Source: Aphanomyces cochlioides
Taxonomy: Eukaryota > Oomycota > Saprolegniomycetes > Saprolegniales > Verrucalvaceae
Assembly (NCBI GenBank): GCA_019828595.1
Contig: JAHQRK010000009.1
Span: forward strand, 1,798,001 to 1,862,000
Direction: 5' to 3'
DNA: 64,000 nucleotides
In this document: positions 43,278-53,466 of the stretch, in pieces
Numbering within the stretch: the first letter of the stretch is position 1
How the letters are laid out: each line of letters begins with the position of its first letter
Position numbers and translations under genes: made by a program
The notes under the pieces: generated by a model
The model's input: the letters and a program-made list of their open reading frames with translations, nothing else
What the model was told of the DNA's origin: nothing
The model's database searches: none

Positions 43278-43300
43278 GCATATCCGGGAAAATCCGGATA
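43278..43300 (-). promoter_or_regulatory. TATCCGG / ATCCGGATAAA motifs upstream of the formin
   Basis: ATATCCGGG at 43278-43286 and ATCCGGATAAA at 43290-43300, 107-129 bp before the formin ATG (43171). Confidence 0.5.
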
Positions 43301-44750
43301 AACAACCCGACCGTTTCAAATCATCCAAGAAAAACTTATGTTTTTAAATTAAAACCATATTGAGAGATGGGTTTTATCGAGTAAAAGTTGAAGCACGCCA
43401 CAACGATCGAAGCCACGACGACGCTCCAAAGCGATACACATATTTATCAACACACGACAGATCGATTCTATCATCGTACTTGTACTATATCATCTATAAG
43501 ATTGTAGCAGCCGCAATATTGATGGAACTAGGAAGATTGGACGCTGGAAAATGACAGTATTGACTGGAATGGGATTTTTTTTGGGGTAGCGTTGACCAGA
43601 TGGCTGTTTGTTATTGACACGCACTATGACAGAATATTTATTTTATCACAAAATATATTTTCAATTATTTTTACTTTTTATCCTTTTTGTGAAATATGAG
43701 CCAGTTTTGGGGAAGTTCTTGGTTTTTTTTTCACAATTTTGGGAGAGACGCTTGCAATATATTTTTCCTGATCTTTTCGCTGGTTAAAGACAAGCTCGAC
43801 GTTAGGCAATCGCGTGGACTTTCTTTCACCAAGTCATTACTGCTCGTAAGTTTGTTATTGACACGCAATGGTATGTACTTTTTTCAACAGGAAGAGGTTG
43901 TCATCAACTTGGAAACGAAAAGGCCGAATCGCCCTGACCACTTCTGCACTGTAGTGTGCCTGCATTATTTTATTGGGAGCACAAAAATATATTTTTCACA
44001 AATTGAATACCGTAAGGTACTACTAGTACATGGTATAACCGCTCTAAAGAAATAGTCAAGAGAGCTAGAACGCACGACATGTTTAGGTGCACATGTTTTC
44101 AACGAGAAATCTTTACGAAGCTGTGATTTACGTTCATGAAGATATTAAAGCAGGGGGAGATGGCCCCCCTGTGGTTTGAGTGCGATCTGAGCCTGATAGA
44201 TCCGCCACTCGCTCGGCAGAGACAGCCTCAACCACATGATTGAAATCAGACGGTAACGGGGTCGCAACATTAGATTTGCACGTTTTTGCAGGACTGTAGA
44301 CAAATGACGTTCTCCCCGAAAGCACGTAAGAGTCTTTTAGCTGGACGGGGCAAGCAACACAGACCTCTACTAAAGGAACAACCCTGTCCCAAAGCCCTTG
44401 TGAAACATCTCTCAATATCATCGCCAAGCAAAACGAACTACTTTTATCGTTGGAATTTGAATCACTATTGACAGCAAAACATAGCTGATAAAGAGTTGGC
44501 GGGAAGCAATTACCAAGTTGTGTATCTATATCTGATGATCGCGGGGCTGTTTACTCTTTAATCCTCAAGTATTCGATCAGCATGCTGCACTGTAATCTTC
44601 ATTGAAGTGGCCGTTGGCCGACGACAAAGCTACATTTTTTTATTGGTAAAAATTTTATCATTAGAAATATATGATTGGTGGAAAATAGAATTTTGGATCG
44701 GATTTCTTTTGTTTAGATTCTGATTGGCTCATTTTTGAAATTTCAATTGC
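43301..44750. other. Intergenic stretch
   Basis: A plus-strand frame (43696-44055) and a minus-strand frame (44134-44427) are open, but I recognise no domain and both are in AT-rich sequence. ATTGG-type boxes (GATTGGCTC near 44722) precede the next gene. Confidence 0.4.
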
Positions 44751-45674
44751 ATGACACCAGCACCGACGGAGGAGAAGCCCGGCAAGCGACGTGGCCGACC
44801 TATCAAGGACGAAGAAGACGACGACCCCGACCAGAAACGTCCTCGTGGACGCCCACGCAAGTCGGACAAACCATCAGCCATGTGGTGCAACCAGAGCGTC
44901 TGCCTCTTGTTCCAACTCCGCTTTGACACTGAGCTTCGTAAAAAATTTGACGAGCGCGATAACCGCGCCAAGCGAGCGGGATATGAGATGCTTGCGTCAA
45001 AGCTCAGCGAACAAATGAGTCGCAAGTTTGACAATGCTCAAGTTCAGCAAAAGCTCTCCCAGCTCCATACTGTCTGGACCAAATATAAGCCCCAAGAAGA
45101 TGAAAGCGCGACAAGTCGACCAGCTTATTACGATCTTATGGTCAAGTATTGGGGAGATCAAAGCATACACCAAGAAGGAGCCAAGGTCGCGAAAAAGGTG
45201 CTGGCGGATCCTCCTGTTCCTGCTGCCTTGCCGACTCCCCTTGGAGTTGGTCTAATCGGACGACCACCTACAGTTGCGGCTGTTTCAACAACCCCAACTG
45301 GAACCCAAACAAAACTCCGTCGTATACTTTCAAAGCAAATTGAAGCAGATGAAGCTATTCCAGCTGCCACCTCTGTGCCACCTATGCCGGCTGAGACTCC
45401 TGCTCGTTCTCAAACACCTCCTGCGATTCCCTTGGGAACTGCTTTTCCAACCCAAACAAGTCAACGTGGGTCTAGCGACTTTGACAACCTCGCGGCTGCA
45501 CTCAAGGACGGAATTGTTGCATTTTCAAATTCGTTCGTGCGCTCGTCAACACCGCTAGCTGCTTCAGCTTCCCGTGACGACAAAATTGACACTATGATTG
45601 AATCCAATACAAAGTTGGCGGCAAAGATAGACAAGCTCATATCGGTGCTCAGTAGTCGGTACAACGTTGATTGA
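44751..45674 (+). CDS. AT-hook / Myb-SANT-like DNA-binding protein
   Basis: Single-exon frame of 307 residues. Two AT-hook cores lie near the N-terminus: KRRGRPIK and KRPRGRPRK (about residues 11-37), which bind the minor groove of AT-rich DNA. They are followed by a helical domain with spaced aromatic and basic residues (CLLFQLRFDTELRKKFDERD, LASKLSEQMSRKF, LHTVWTKYK), resembling Myb/SANT-like domains found in transposon-derived regulators. The middle is Pro/Thr-rich and low-complexity; the end (DTMIESNTKLAAKIDKLISV) is a short coiled coil. Such proteins are expanded in oomycetes and may derive from Harbinger-type accessory ORFs; no specific role is known. It converges on the RMD-like gene with 14 bp between stops. 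Confidence 0.75.
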   Translation: MTPAPTEEKPGKRRGRPIKDEEDDDPDQKRPRGRPRKSDKPSAMWCNQSVCLLFQLRFDTELRKKFDERDNRAKRAGYEMLASKLSEQMSRKFDNAQVQQKLSQLHTVWTKYKPQEDESATSRPAYYDLMVKYWGDQSIHQEGAKVAKKVLADPPVPAALPTPLGVGLIGRPPTVAAVSTTPTGTQTKLRRILSKQIEADEAIPAATSVPPMPAETPARSQTPPAIPLGTAFPTQTSQRGSSDFDNLAAALKDGIVAFSNSFVRSSTPLAASASRDDKIDTMIESNTKLAAKIDKLISVLSSRYNVD

Positions 45675-45688
45675 GGGTTATGCGTCGT

Positions 45689-46771
45689 CTAGAGTGTCGC
45701 CAATAGTGCAAGTGCTTCTTTGTGAACTTGATTGTCTTCCTCTGTCGAGCTCGAAATTGCCAGTGCTTTTTCAACCCATTCTTTGGCCTTTGCCTTGTCT
45801 CGCATCTTGAGGTACGTCTGCGCAATCATGAGAGTATTCTTCTTCCAGAAGCCTGGGGAGATTGCATCTGCTTGCAGGAAATGATCGAGTGCTTGGGCAT
45901 ACCTAAAATCAGTTGGCTGAATATGGGATCGACTAGGAGACACTCACGTTGCAGTTGGCGGAGATCCAAAGATCGCTGCGGCGACTTGGCGTTCGAGCCA
46001 TGAAATATCAGCAATCGTGAGTGCCCACCGCCCGAGTAAATGGTGCGACGTGGAATCAGATGGATTGAGCTCGATAGCTCGAAGCCAGTGGTCGCGGACA
46101 ATATAAGAATTGGCGATTGTCGCTTTGGACCCTTCAAAGTCACCCACTGACGATAAAATGATGCCAAACCTACGGACGACCCAAGTCATTACACAGTATC
46201 AGTAGTAGTACCATTTGTGCACTGCAAAGTTGTTGTCATCAAGGTCGAGTGCTTTGGCAATCGTGTCGCGAGCATAATACGTCAACGTCTTCTTTTCGTC
46301 TGGTGAAGTCGTTGAAAGCGTGGCGACATCGTACGCCGCTCGAGCAAGACGCCACAGTAGATCAACATCTTGTGGCGCATCTACGTCCTCGATGTGAATC
46401 TGTTGAGTTGATAAGCTGGAGAATTACCGTCAACAGCGCGTTGGATAAACTTTAACAACTCACGGCGGTCATACGAAGGTTTCAAGTACAATTCCTCTGC
46501 TTGAATCGATCGTGAGGATGCTTGATTGAGTGCCTGTGCAGAACAAACAATGGACATTCCTCCAATAAGTGCCGCTGCTGCCGCCGTTGCCATCCATTTC
46601 ATTTGATCCCCCCGACGATGCTGAGGTCCGGTGACATTCAGTTGAGCTTGTGAAGCGCGACGGCTAGTTCCTTGGAGAAGTAAGCGGATAGCTATGCAAA
46701 CAACGATAAAATCCATTCAAGCTCGAAAGAACGGCATTACCTCTCGATCGCATCGTCGACATCTTCCCCAT
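45689..46771 (-). CDS. TPR protein of the RMD/FAM82 type, probably mitochondrial outer membrane
   Basis: Exons 46771-46741, 46691-46428, 46380-46212, 46169-45948 and 45902-45689 give 299 residues. The start (MGKMSTMRSRAIRLLLQG) is basic, followed by a hydrophobic segment MATAAAAALIGGMSIVCSA (about residues 45-62), so an N-terminal signal anchor is likely. The remainder is helical repeats: YDRRELLKFIQRAVD, DLLWRLARAAYDVATL, IAKALDLDDNNFAVHKWFGI, NSYIVRDHWLRAIELNPSD, HHLLGRWALTIADI and a last ALDHFLQADAISPGFWKKNT. This order is characteristic of regulator-of-microtubule-dynamics proteins (RMDN1-3). In animals RMDN3 tethers mitochondria to ER; whether this holds here is inference. The 31-nt first exon was chosen because it restores a Met and an in-frame junction. 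Confidence 0.85.
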
Positions 46772-46807
46772 CAAAAAGCGATCTTGACAACCGAGGAAAT
46801 ATTGAAT

Positions 46808-46858
46808 AACCGGATAAATAACCGGATAAATACCAGGCTAAGCAAATTATCCGGATAG
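46808..46858 (-). promoter_or_regulatory. Three CCGGATA motifs upstream of the RMD-like gene
   Basis: AACCGGATAAA at 46808-46818 and again at 46820-46830, and TTATCCGGATA at 46848-46858; they lie 37-87 bp upstream of ATG 46771. Confidence 0.5.
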
Positions 46859-46859
46859 C

Positions 46860-47586
46860 TTCCGGTTCTCTTGTCTACGTAGACGTCTACGAAACAACAA
46901 TACTGCATTGCGACGTCCAAAAGTCCACAATGCAAGGGCATTCTCTTGGTTCGTCATCAAAACATGACAGACATAATGTTTGTTATATTGTAAATGAGGT
47001 TTTGAAAATGATCGGAAAAGACTTGAAGGAGTGTAAGTGTGATGAGAAACAATTATTTCTTGCTTAACAATATATAATTGTCAATTGAAATAAATATATT
47101 TTTAACTGGACAAGGATGTGTCAAAATCTGATTTTCCGGCTGAATGTTTCTAAAACGCGTTTAAACAAAAGATGCGACGGGTAGTGTGAGGAAATGGATG
47201 CGATCCGAGATCGCAGGTTCAGAACGTCGCAACGATCTTTCTTGCACTCGCTACGCCTCTCCAGCGACGTCACGGTCCTAACCAGGTTGAATTTGCACTG
47301 CTCTAGAGTTTGAAACTCCACATGTGACCGTAGAGTTGTTTGTTTACTCGAGAAGGCTTATCGACTGTCTTAACTTGCATCTTGAAGATGAGATCGACGC
47401 CTTTTCAGAGATTGGTGCGGCGAAGTGCTTTGTCAATGGCCTTCACGGGGCAATGGAGGCTATACCAAGGTTCGAAAGCATGTCCCTCACATTTGAGGCC
47501 ACTTGCGAACTCAAGAGCAACGCAAGAAATGGATATCTGGTCTCTGAAAGAGCCCGCAGCTTGATTTGGAGGTTAATGTACAAAAT
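46860..47586. other. Intergenic stretch with an unassigned frame
   Basis: A plus-strand frame of 97 codons (47324-47617) has plausible amino-acid composition (LEDEIDAFSEIGAAKCFVNG) but no known domain, and its 3' end overlaps the end of the methyltransferase gene on the other strand. I do not call it a gene. Confidence 0.35.
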
Positions 47587-48366
47587 TCATGTCATTACGT
47601 GGCGCTCTGTCTTTTGAACTCGAATGAGATGAATCTCTTCGGGATAATCGACTTGAGAAGATGAGAAGGCAATTTCATCGCAGGTATAGCCGTGATGGCG
47701 CAATCCGTCAAAGAATTCAGCTTCTAGGTCAGCATTGCGGACTTCATAGCAAAGCAAGACAACAGTGGAAGGACTTGCAATCTTGTCGAGAGTTTGATAC
47801 AAAAGGGGAAACACGCTACTGTTGTAAATCACATCGGACGCGACAATCAAGTCGACGTTCTTGAATGCAGCACTAGCTTTGTCGTCGCCCCATTGAAGCT
47901 CGGCAGTCCGTGGTGGCGATGGGTGGGTCGCTGGAAAATTCTCAGCAATGTTCTTCTCCAAAAGAGGAAGACAGTATCGCTGATCGGACAGAACGACGTC
48001 TGGACATCCCATAGCCGACAGAACCATGCCAACCAGGCCAATACCAGCACCAAGCTCCAAGACGTGCTTGCAATCCAGCTTTGCTTCTTGACAATAATCG
48101 GCGAGAGCGATTGCAGCGTCCCATACAATATGACCGTGAGACGCAGCCACTGGCGTTTCAGACTCGCAAATCGACCGGTCTTGGATTGCTGTGATATACT
48201 CAATCCCATGCTTGGGCTCTTGGATCTTGTACTTGAACGAAGGCTGAGCTAATCGACCCCAAAGCCCGTCGTCGTCGACGTCATGGACCGTTGTCATGAT
48301 CAAATGGACATCAAAGTCATCCGGACAATTTTGGTCCAAATAACCGAATGGAAGTTCAGCATCCAA
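47587..48366 (-). CDS. METTL21-like (Methyltransf_16) protein lysine methyltransferase
   Basis: Single exon, 259 residues. The AdoMet fold of the METTL21/Methyltransf_16 family is plain: HIVWDAAIALADYCQ, motif I VLELGAGIGLVGMVLSAMGC, motif II VVLSDQ, LLEKNIAENF, the WGDD strand and the catalytic-loop DLIVASDVIY (family DxxY/F), then STVVLLCYEVRN. Members methylate lysines of chaperones, elongation factors or similar proteins in the cytosol; which substrate is not predictable. An N-terminal ~60 residues is extra relative to the smallest members. It is divergently oriented to TDP1 with 248 bp between starts. Confidence 0.9.
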   Translation of the reverse strand: MDAELPFGYLDQNCPDDFDVHLIMTTVHDVDDDGLWGRLAQPSFKYKIQEPKHGIEYITAIQDRSICESETPVAASHGHIVWDAAIALADYCQEAKLDCKHVLELGAGIGLVGMVLSAMGCPDVVLSDQRYCLPLLEKNIAENFPATHPSPPRTAELQWGDDKASAAFKNVDLIVASDVIYNSSVFPLLYQTLDKIASPSTVVLLCYEVRNADLEAEFFDGLRHHGYTCDEIAFSSSQVDYPEEIHLIRVQKTERHVMT

Positions 48367-48614
48367 TCAAATTGCATAATTTTATATATGCGCAGTCATA
48401 TTGATAATAACGCACCTAATTTCATTATTTCCGCTAAATTAAATGCAGGAAATACGCAGCTAAAGTTTAGGCACTTTGAATGAGACTTATTTATGCACCT
48501 ATTTCCAAAATACAGTGTACGCACTATTAATAAAATTGAATTTGGGGAAAGAAATAGAATATGATTGGTTATAATTCAACCAATCAAGTACAGTCATTCT
48601 TTCTTTGGATCAAC
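48367..48614. promoter_or_regulatory. Bidirectional promoter region METTL21-like / TDP1
   Basis: 248 bp between two ATGs on opposite strands. CCAAT-type boxes occur on both sides: CCAATCAAAT at 48362-48371 and ATGATTGGTT ... CAACCAATCA at 48561-48588, the last pair inverted. No TATCCGGATA here. Confidence 0.5.
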
Positions 48615-50296
48615 ATGGAGGATGAGCGGCAGGTCAAGCGCGCCAAAGTCGAAAAGCAGCTTGGTTTTCGCCTCACAAGCTTAAGAAGCGGTACAAGCAC
48701 GCAGAATCGTAAGTTTTCTGTTGATATCTCGTTGATTGAAGTTGTTATAATGCCCAGGAGAGACGCAATCGCTTGTCATACTTTTGGATGGTGCATTCAC
48801 AGAAGTGATCTTGACAAACTACAAAGTTGACGTCGACTGGTTGTTTGCTCAAAACGCTCGGCTGCAAGCAGTGCCAGTCTTGCTTGTGCACGGCTCCAGT
48901 CCTGCGAGGTAGAAATGCTAACGCTGTCGTTTCTATGAAGCTTTTCTTAGGATGAGTGAAGCGTGTCGACAGTTTAAGAATGTGACTGTACTTGCACCGC
49001 CGCTTCCGATTCCTTATGGGACGCATCACACCAAGATGATGGTAAAACTAAACGCCAACTATCTCGTCAAACGTCCCATAGATTCTATTCTTCGACACAT
49101 TTGTCCGTGTGGCAATATTCACAGCCAACTTTGTCGCGGGAGATTGGGAGAGCAAAACGCAAGGCGTATGGATGCAAGAATTCCCCCGCCGCGGCTCTGA
49201 TACCTCTCAAGACTCTTCTGTTTTTCAATCTGACTTGCTGGATTACATGAGCTCTCTTGGTCCTGCAGTGGCAAAACTATGCCAGGAGAAGTTTCCTCTG
49301 TACGATTTTTCAAAAGCAGAAGTTTTGCTTGTATCTTCAGTTCCTGGCATCTACCGTAGCCCGGCAGGTTCTCTTGAATCTTTATTGCCTCTCCTAACGC
49401 TTGAGATTGTAGAAATGGAAAAATATGGCCATTTGCGCATGAAGCGGTAAGGAGAGACCGTTCAACAAAGTAAAATAAGCTATTTCACCAGATTATTACA
49501 ACGTTCAAGGCTCTCTCGCTCTCAAGATCATCCTTTGATTTGTCAGGTTGCGCCTTTCATGCTGAAATATGAACTTTACTTTCTGTAGTACTCCAGCTTG
49601 GGCTCACTTGATGAGAAATGGCTGGTGGAATTCTTCAAGTCAATGACTGCAGCTACGTCTGCCGTAGAGTCGCCAATTCCTGCTGGAAAATTCCATTGCA
49701 TCTGGCCATCCGTCGCTGCGGTCGTAAGCCTCCTTGCCTGTAGTAATCACTTCATGGGCTCTATTTCCCATAGCAAAATTCAATCCAAGGATGGGATGCC
49801 GGTCGATCGCTTCCATGCTCGATAAATAACTTAAAGCCGTTCTTACACAAATACTTACGTGCATGGGATCCTCCAGATGAAATACACCGACGCAATGCCA
49901 TGCCTCATATCAAGGTACAGTTTTTCTTCTCCTGCTTATATCTCTGTGCTCAATCAACAGTAGAGCTATACGACCTTGGATCCCAATACCAGAGCGCTGG
50001 ATTATGTCTTGCTTACGAGCGCCAATTTGAGCAAAGCTGCTTGGGGGACGCTTCAAAAGAACAACACCCAATTTATGATTCGATCGTATGAACTCGGCGT
50101 ACTCTTTCTCCCTACGGAAGACGTGCCAAACTTACGCTTTGCTCATGAAAGCTGCGTGGAACCTGCCTCTTTGTATTTCCCACTACCTTTTCGCTGGCCA
50201 CCGACACGATACAACTCCAAGACAGAAGAGCCTTGGTGTTGGGACATTGAACGAACGGAGAAGGATATCTTTGGTCAAGTCTACCTGGTCGATTAG
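48615..50296 (+). CDS. TDP1: Tyrosyl-DNA phosphodiesterase 1
   Basis: Nine exons (48615-48708, 48758-48908, 48951-49041, 49082-49355, 49413-49446, 49492-49546, 49589-49723, 49774-49914, 49964-50296) give 435 residues. The two HKD-like catalytic motifs are present: YGTHHTKMM (about residues 105-113; His nucleophile and Lys) and RRNAMPHIKSYT (about 320-330), followed by the TDP1-typical LLTSANLSKAAWG and SYELGVLFLP. IWPSV..VQNSIQGWDAGR and the GHLRMK block also fit the family. The enzyme releases stalled topoisomerase I peptides from DNA 3' ends in the nucleus. The exon 4/5 junction has two possible donors (49356 or slightly later), both in phase. The protein is shorter than human TDP1, lacking its long N-terminal tail. 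Confidence 0.95.
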
Positions 50297-50319
50297 TCAG
50301 TCAAACCCTCTAGAAACGA

Positions 50320-50916
50320 CCGGTGAACATGCCGGAGAACAAGCACAAGAACAAGGTGAAGTGGATTTATTAATTGTAGTCCCTCATTGGGTTTACTCAA
50401 CACTGTACCGAATCTTGGTGAAGTTGATACCCAGCAAGCTTTTATGGATGAAGCTCTTTCTCGCATCTCCGCGCTCCTCCTTTGCTCTCGATGGCTTTCA
50501 GGTCGTCCTGGAAGACATTAAAGCTCTTCATATGGTTAGAAAGCAGTTATCAATGGGGAATTACCGTCTCAACTTTAGTTGTCCATCCTTGTCCATCGTG
50601 AAATCGCCCTACTGTCGAGTCCTTCTGACGACAATCAACTTGGGTGCTCTCGATGATGCTGTGATCGCTTAGTGCCCTCGTAAACGCGTTAGACGGTGCA
50701 AAAGGTGCATCAATTCGATATTTCATCCACCAAGGGTGCGATTGCGATGCGTTGCACATCAATTTAGTAAACCCACGTCCATTGACTATAGTACATCGAT
50801 CCTCCCCCTTCCTATTGACTCCAGACGAGGATCTTTGCTCAAATTCTTTGGCCATCTCATGCTGGCTGATGTCATTTTTGTCCAAATGTTTCACTGTGCG
50901 TTCGCTGACAGAGTAG
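50320..50916 (+). CDS. Unidentified gene, probably multi-exon
   Basis: Plus-strand blocks SLGLLNTVPNLGEVDTQQAF and MDEALSRISALLL (50384-50500) and, after plausible GT-AG introns (about 50501-50538 and 50602-50673), ALVNALDGAKGASIRYFIHQ then INLVNPRPLTIVHRSSPFLL (50675-50830) read as helical, protein-like sequence ending at TAG 50914-50916. I could not fix a start codon. A 114-codon minus-strand frame (50550-50894) overlaps it and cannot be excluded. No family recognised. Confidence 0.3.
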
Positions 50917-51049
50917 CGTCATCTGACATGGGCTTGGATTTGTCATCCAATTGTAACTCGAGAGGCGAACAAAGCCGAATGCATCGCCAAGGGAGGAGGC
51001 CAGCTCTTCGATCGAGCTGGAGAGAGAATACATAATTAATAATATACAC

Positions 51050-51771
51050 CTAATGACTGCTGACGGGGGAGCTCGCACCACTGCTGCTAGTGCTGCTGCT
51101 GGTGCCACTCGGTTGATGTAGATCACACAGATCGCCGTTTCGTTCGTAAGCAGGGCGTTGGCAGCCTTCCATTCTGCAGCGTTTGCCGCCGCCATGAGCC
51201 CAGCAGAATCCTCGACTGAGCGCTGTCTTTTTGCAGTTCTTGGCCGAGCATGGCTTGCCTCCGCCGTGCGACCAGCAGAGACCTCGAGCTTTCGACCGGT
51301 TGGTACACTTGGGCACAGTGCAGCTAGTGGAGCCGCCTACGAGATGACCATGAGTTGCTTCTCTCCATGGATATCCTCATACCGTGCTTCCAGCAGAGTC
51401 GTCTCGCTTTCGCGCCGTGGGGACATCCTTCGACGGAGCATCGTGGTCCTCCCTATAGATTCGCAAGTAAGTCATTTGGTCGTTCAGGACGATAATTGTA
51501 CCCCATGGCGAATGCACAGACCACGGCTGATCGCAACGCGATTACAAGCGTCGATTCGACAGAGACGCGATTTCAAACACCGCGCCGTGGATCGGCACGC
51601 GGGATGCTTGCAAGGCTTTGTATGGAGGATGAAATTGAGCGAGAGTTTTGAGAGGAGGTGGCACGGATATCCAAGCATGACAAGTACGAATTCAAAATGC
51701 CACACAAGAGAGAGAGAGAGCTGCAGCGTCGCATCGAAATAAGAAGAGGCAGTGTTAAAGAGATGCGCCAC
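51050..51771 (-). CDS. WRKY19-like Cys/His-repeat protein (intact, three exons)
   Basis: Exons 51771-51502, 51452-51383 and 51336-51050 (introns 49 and 46 nt) give 208 codons. Modules: CRIDACNRVAISRGLCIRHG, CSVEGCPHGAKARRLCWKHG, CTVPKCTNRSKARGLCWSHG, CSAKNCKKTALSRGFCWAHG and CRMEGCQRPAYERNGDLC, then a Ser-rich tail. The first two introns are at the same codons as in the paralogue at 12501-13159, but the third intron of that gene is absent here: GGGKRC is encoded without a break. The N-terminal ~50 residues before the first Cys are hydrophobic and may be intronic or upstream sequence, so the start is uncertain. Exon 1 overlaps the 5' end of the opposite-strand gene at 51658. Function unknown. 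Confidence 0.75.
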
Positions 51772-52754
51772 CAGGCGCCTGTACTCATTTCGATCAATCG
51801 CGTACCACTGACGTGTCTGGAACGATTGGCTCGCCAGATAGCATTTCGATGGGAACTATCGAACTCATGGGGGCCAGAACCAGACGAGAGCACCGACATC
51901 CATGCTACTTTCCTTAAATCAACTGGTGGGACTTTCATTGGAGATGCAACTCATGATGAGACCTTCGGAGAGTTGGACGAATTTGTAAGCGAGCGCGGCG
52001 ACATCTCTGTCAAACTTGAAATCCCCGCTCGTCGTCACACTCATTGGCTAGCCACAGCTGCGAGATTCGTCTGGAGACGATGTCATTCGCAGGATATCCT
52101 GGGCGTTGTCGTCGATTTTCTGCTTGGCTTGGCATCCGACTGTGACCCAACTACGTGGAGAGACGGATGCATGATGTCATCCCCACAGTTGTCGGCGCGC
52201 CTGGCGGCATTCCTGTTTCTGGAGATTGGATTCAATATTTCGTTTCTTTGCGACTTGCGACGAGCGTGTTTTTGTGCTCCAACCAACGCGATCTTACGGC
52301 CACTGGCTGGCAACTACGTGAAGATTCTGACCTAATTTTTGAAGACAATTTGCTAGCTGAAGTATACGGTCGTCAATACCAAGGCACACCCACGGGTGGA
52401 TTGACTACGGGCATTGGATTGAAAGAGTCGACTGTCGCCGCGAGAGCGAGACATGTCTTTTTGATTCTTGGGGAAAGTTTCCCTCACTTGCAAGGTTCCC
52501 AAGTCGTTTCTTTAACGCCAGAGAGAGAGATCCACTGGATGCACGCAAGGGAGACACGACGACGATCTTTCTCGTGCATGTTTCTGCACGAGACTCTTCA
52601 CAAAATGATGCAAGACACATCGCACATATACCACAAATTCAAGTGGCGGAAAGAACGACCGAGCTGCTGTGACGATCAACACCTCGACGTGGGCGAGACA
52701 CGTCGATGGAGCTTGGAGGGCGTGGAATCCAACGAAGCGAGACGGATGCAGTGA
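51658..52754 (+). CDS. Unidentified protein gene, probably two exons
   Basis: A long frame (51658-52143 used) has a basic, coiled N-terminus (KRERELQRRIEIRRGSVKEM) and continues through WLATAARFVWRRC. A GT-AG intron at about 52141-52188 would join it to a second frame (VVGAPGGIPVSGDWIQYFVS, LTATGWQLREDSDLIFEDNL) that runs to 52754. The basic start recalls bZIP/START-type oomycete proteins (M96 family), but the rest does not convince me, so I give no function. The first ~110 bp overlap exon 1 of the minus-strand WRKY19-like gene. Confidence 0.4.
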
Positions 52755-53330
52755 AGGTGAGAGAGAGGAGCGCATCGTGCCCCAAAAGCCCACGTTAGAA
52801 TAGCCATCGCTGAATGGTCAATGGCTCATCTGCTACTCAAGAATTTGGACAACAGCCCCTACCTCGAGCACATGGTTTCGCACCCATACGCTCCTTGATC
52901 AAGCATTTCTATTCGCATGTTGAAGATTTCGAGCCTTGACAATGCTATGGTACCAAAGCAAACGCACAGAGTTCGCGATTTTGCCCATGCGACGTTGCTT
53001 GCAAATCATTTTCGCAGCAGGAGGCTGTGCTATGGAATGGACATGCGAGCACTTTTATCACAAAGCAGAGTAGATGATAGCTTTAAGCTGAACCGCCCTC
53101 TTAGCCTGTGCCAAGTAGAATAGACCGCTTGTTGTTGAAAAGCAAGATTAGGATGGATGGGTTATGGTTGAATATGATTACTTTTCGGACATACTTGGAC
53201 AATGTATAGTTTGTTTTATCCAATCAAAATCTGTTTGAAAAGATAAAGCGAATCACTGTGGCGCATATTCCCATTGAACAATCATTAAACCCAATCAAAC
53301 TACACATATTTTAGGTGGAGGCAATCGGAC
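52755..53330. other. Non-coding stretch at the right edge of the gene island
   Basis: No supported gene. TTTCGGACATACTTGGACAA at about 53180 is a diverged relative of the inverted repeat at 53331. Confidence 0.45.
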
Positions 53331-53357
53331 CTGTTCGGACATATATTGTCCGAACAG
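53331..53357. repeat. lox-like inverted repeat (11-bp arms, 5-bp TATAT core)
   Basis: CTGTTCGGACA, TATAT, TGTCCGAACAG: perfect arms around a short AT core. One more arm-like copy (TGTTCGGACA) lies at 53424-53433. The site is 110 bp before the tyrosine recombinase ORF that starts at 53467. The geometry is that of tyrosine-recombinase crossover sites; function is inferred. Confidence 0.55.
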
Positions 53358-53466
53358 CTCGTAGAATATGAATATGTGGATACAAAACTTAAGATAAGAA
53401 CATATTCAACACATATTGTGCCATGTTCGGACAATATCACATTAAATACTGTCACATTGAACCACC

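Noticed and set aside
43696..44055. Small plus-strand gene between formin and the AT-hook gene
   Set aside because: AT-rich composition, no domain, no conserved splice sites; unsupported.
47324..47617. Gene encoding a 97-residue helical protein
   Set aside because: No recognised domain and overlaps the 3' end of the methyltransferase gene; kept only as a note.
51658..52754. Assignment to the M96/bZIP-START family
   Set aside because: Only the basic N-terminus is suggestive; the remainder shows no START-like pattern I can defend.
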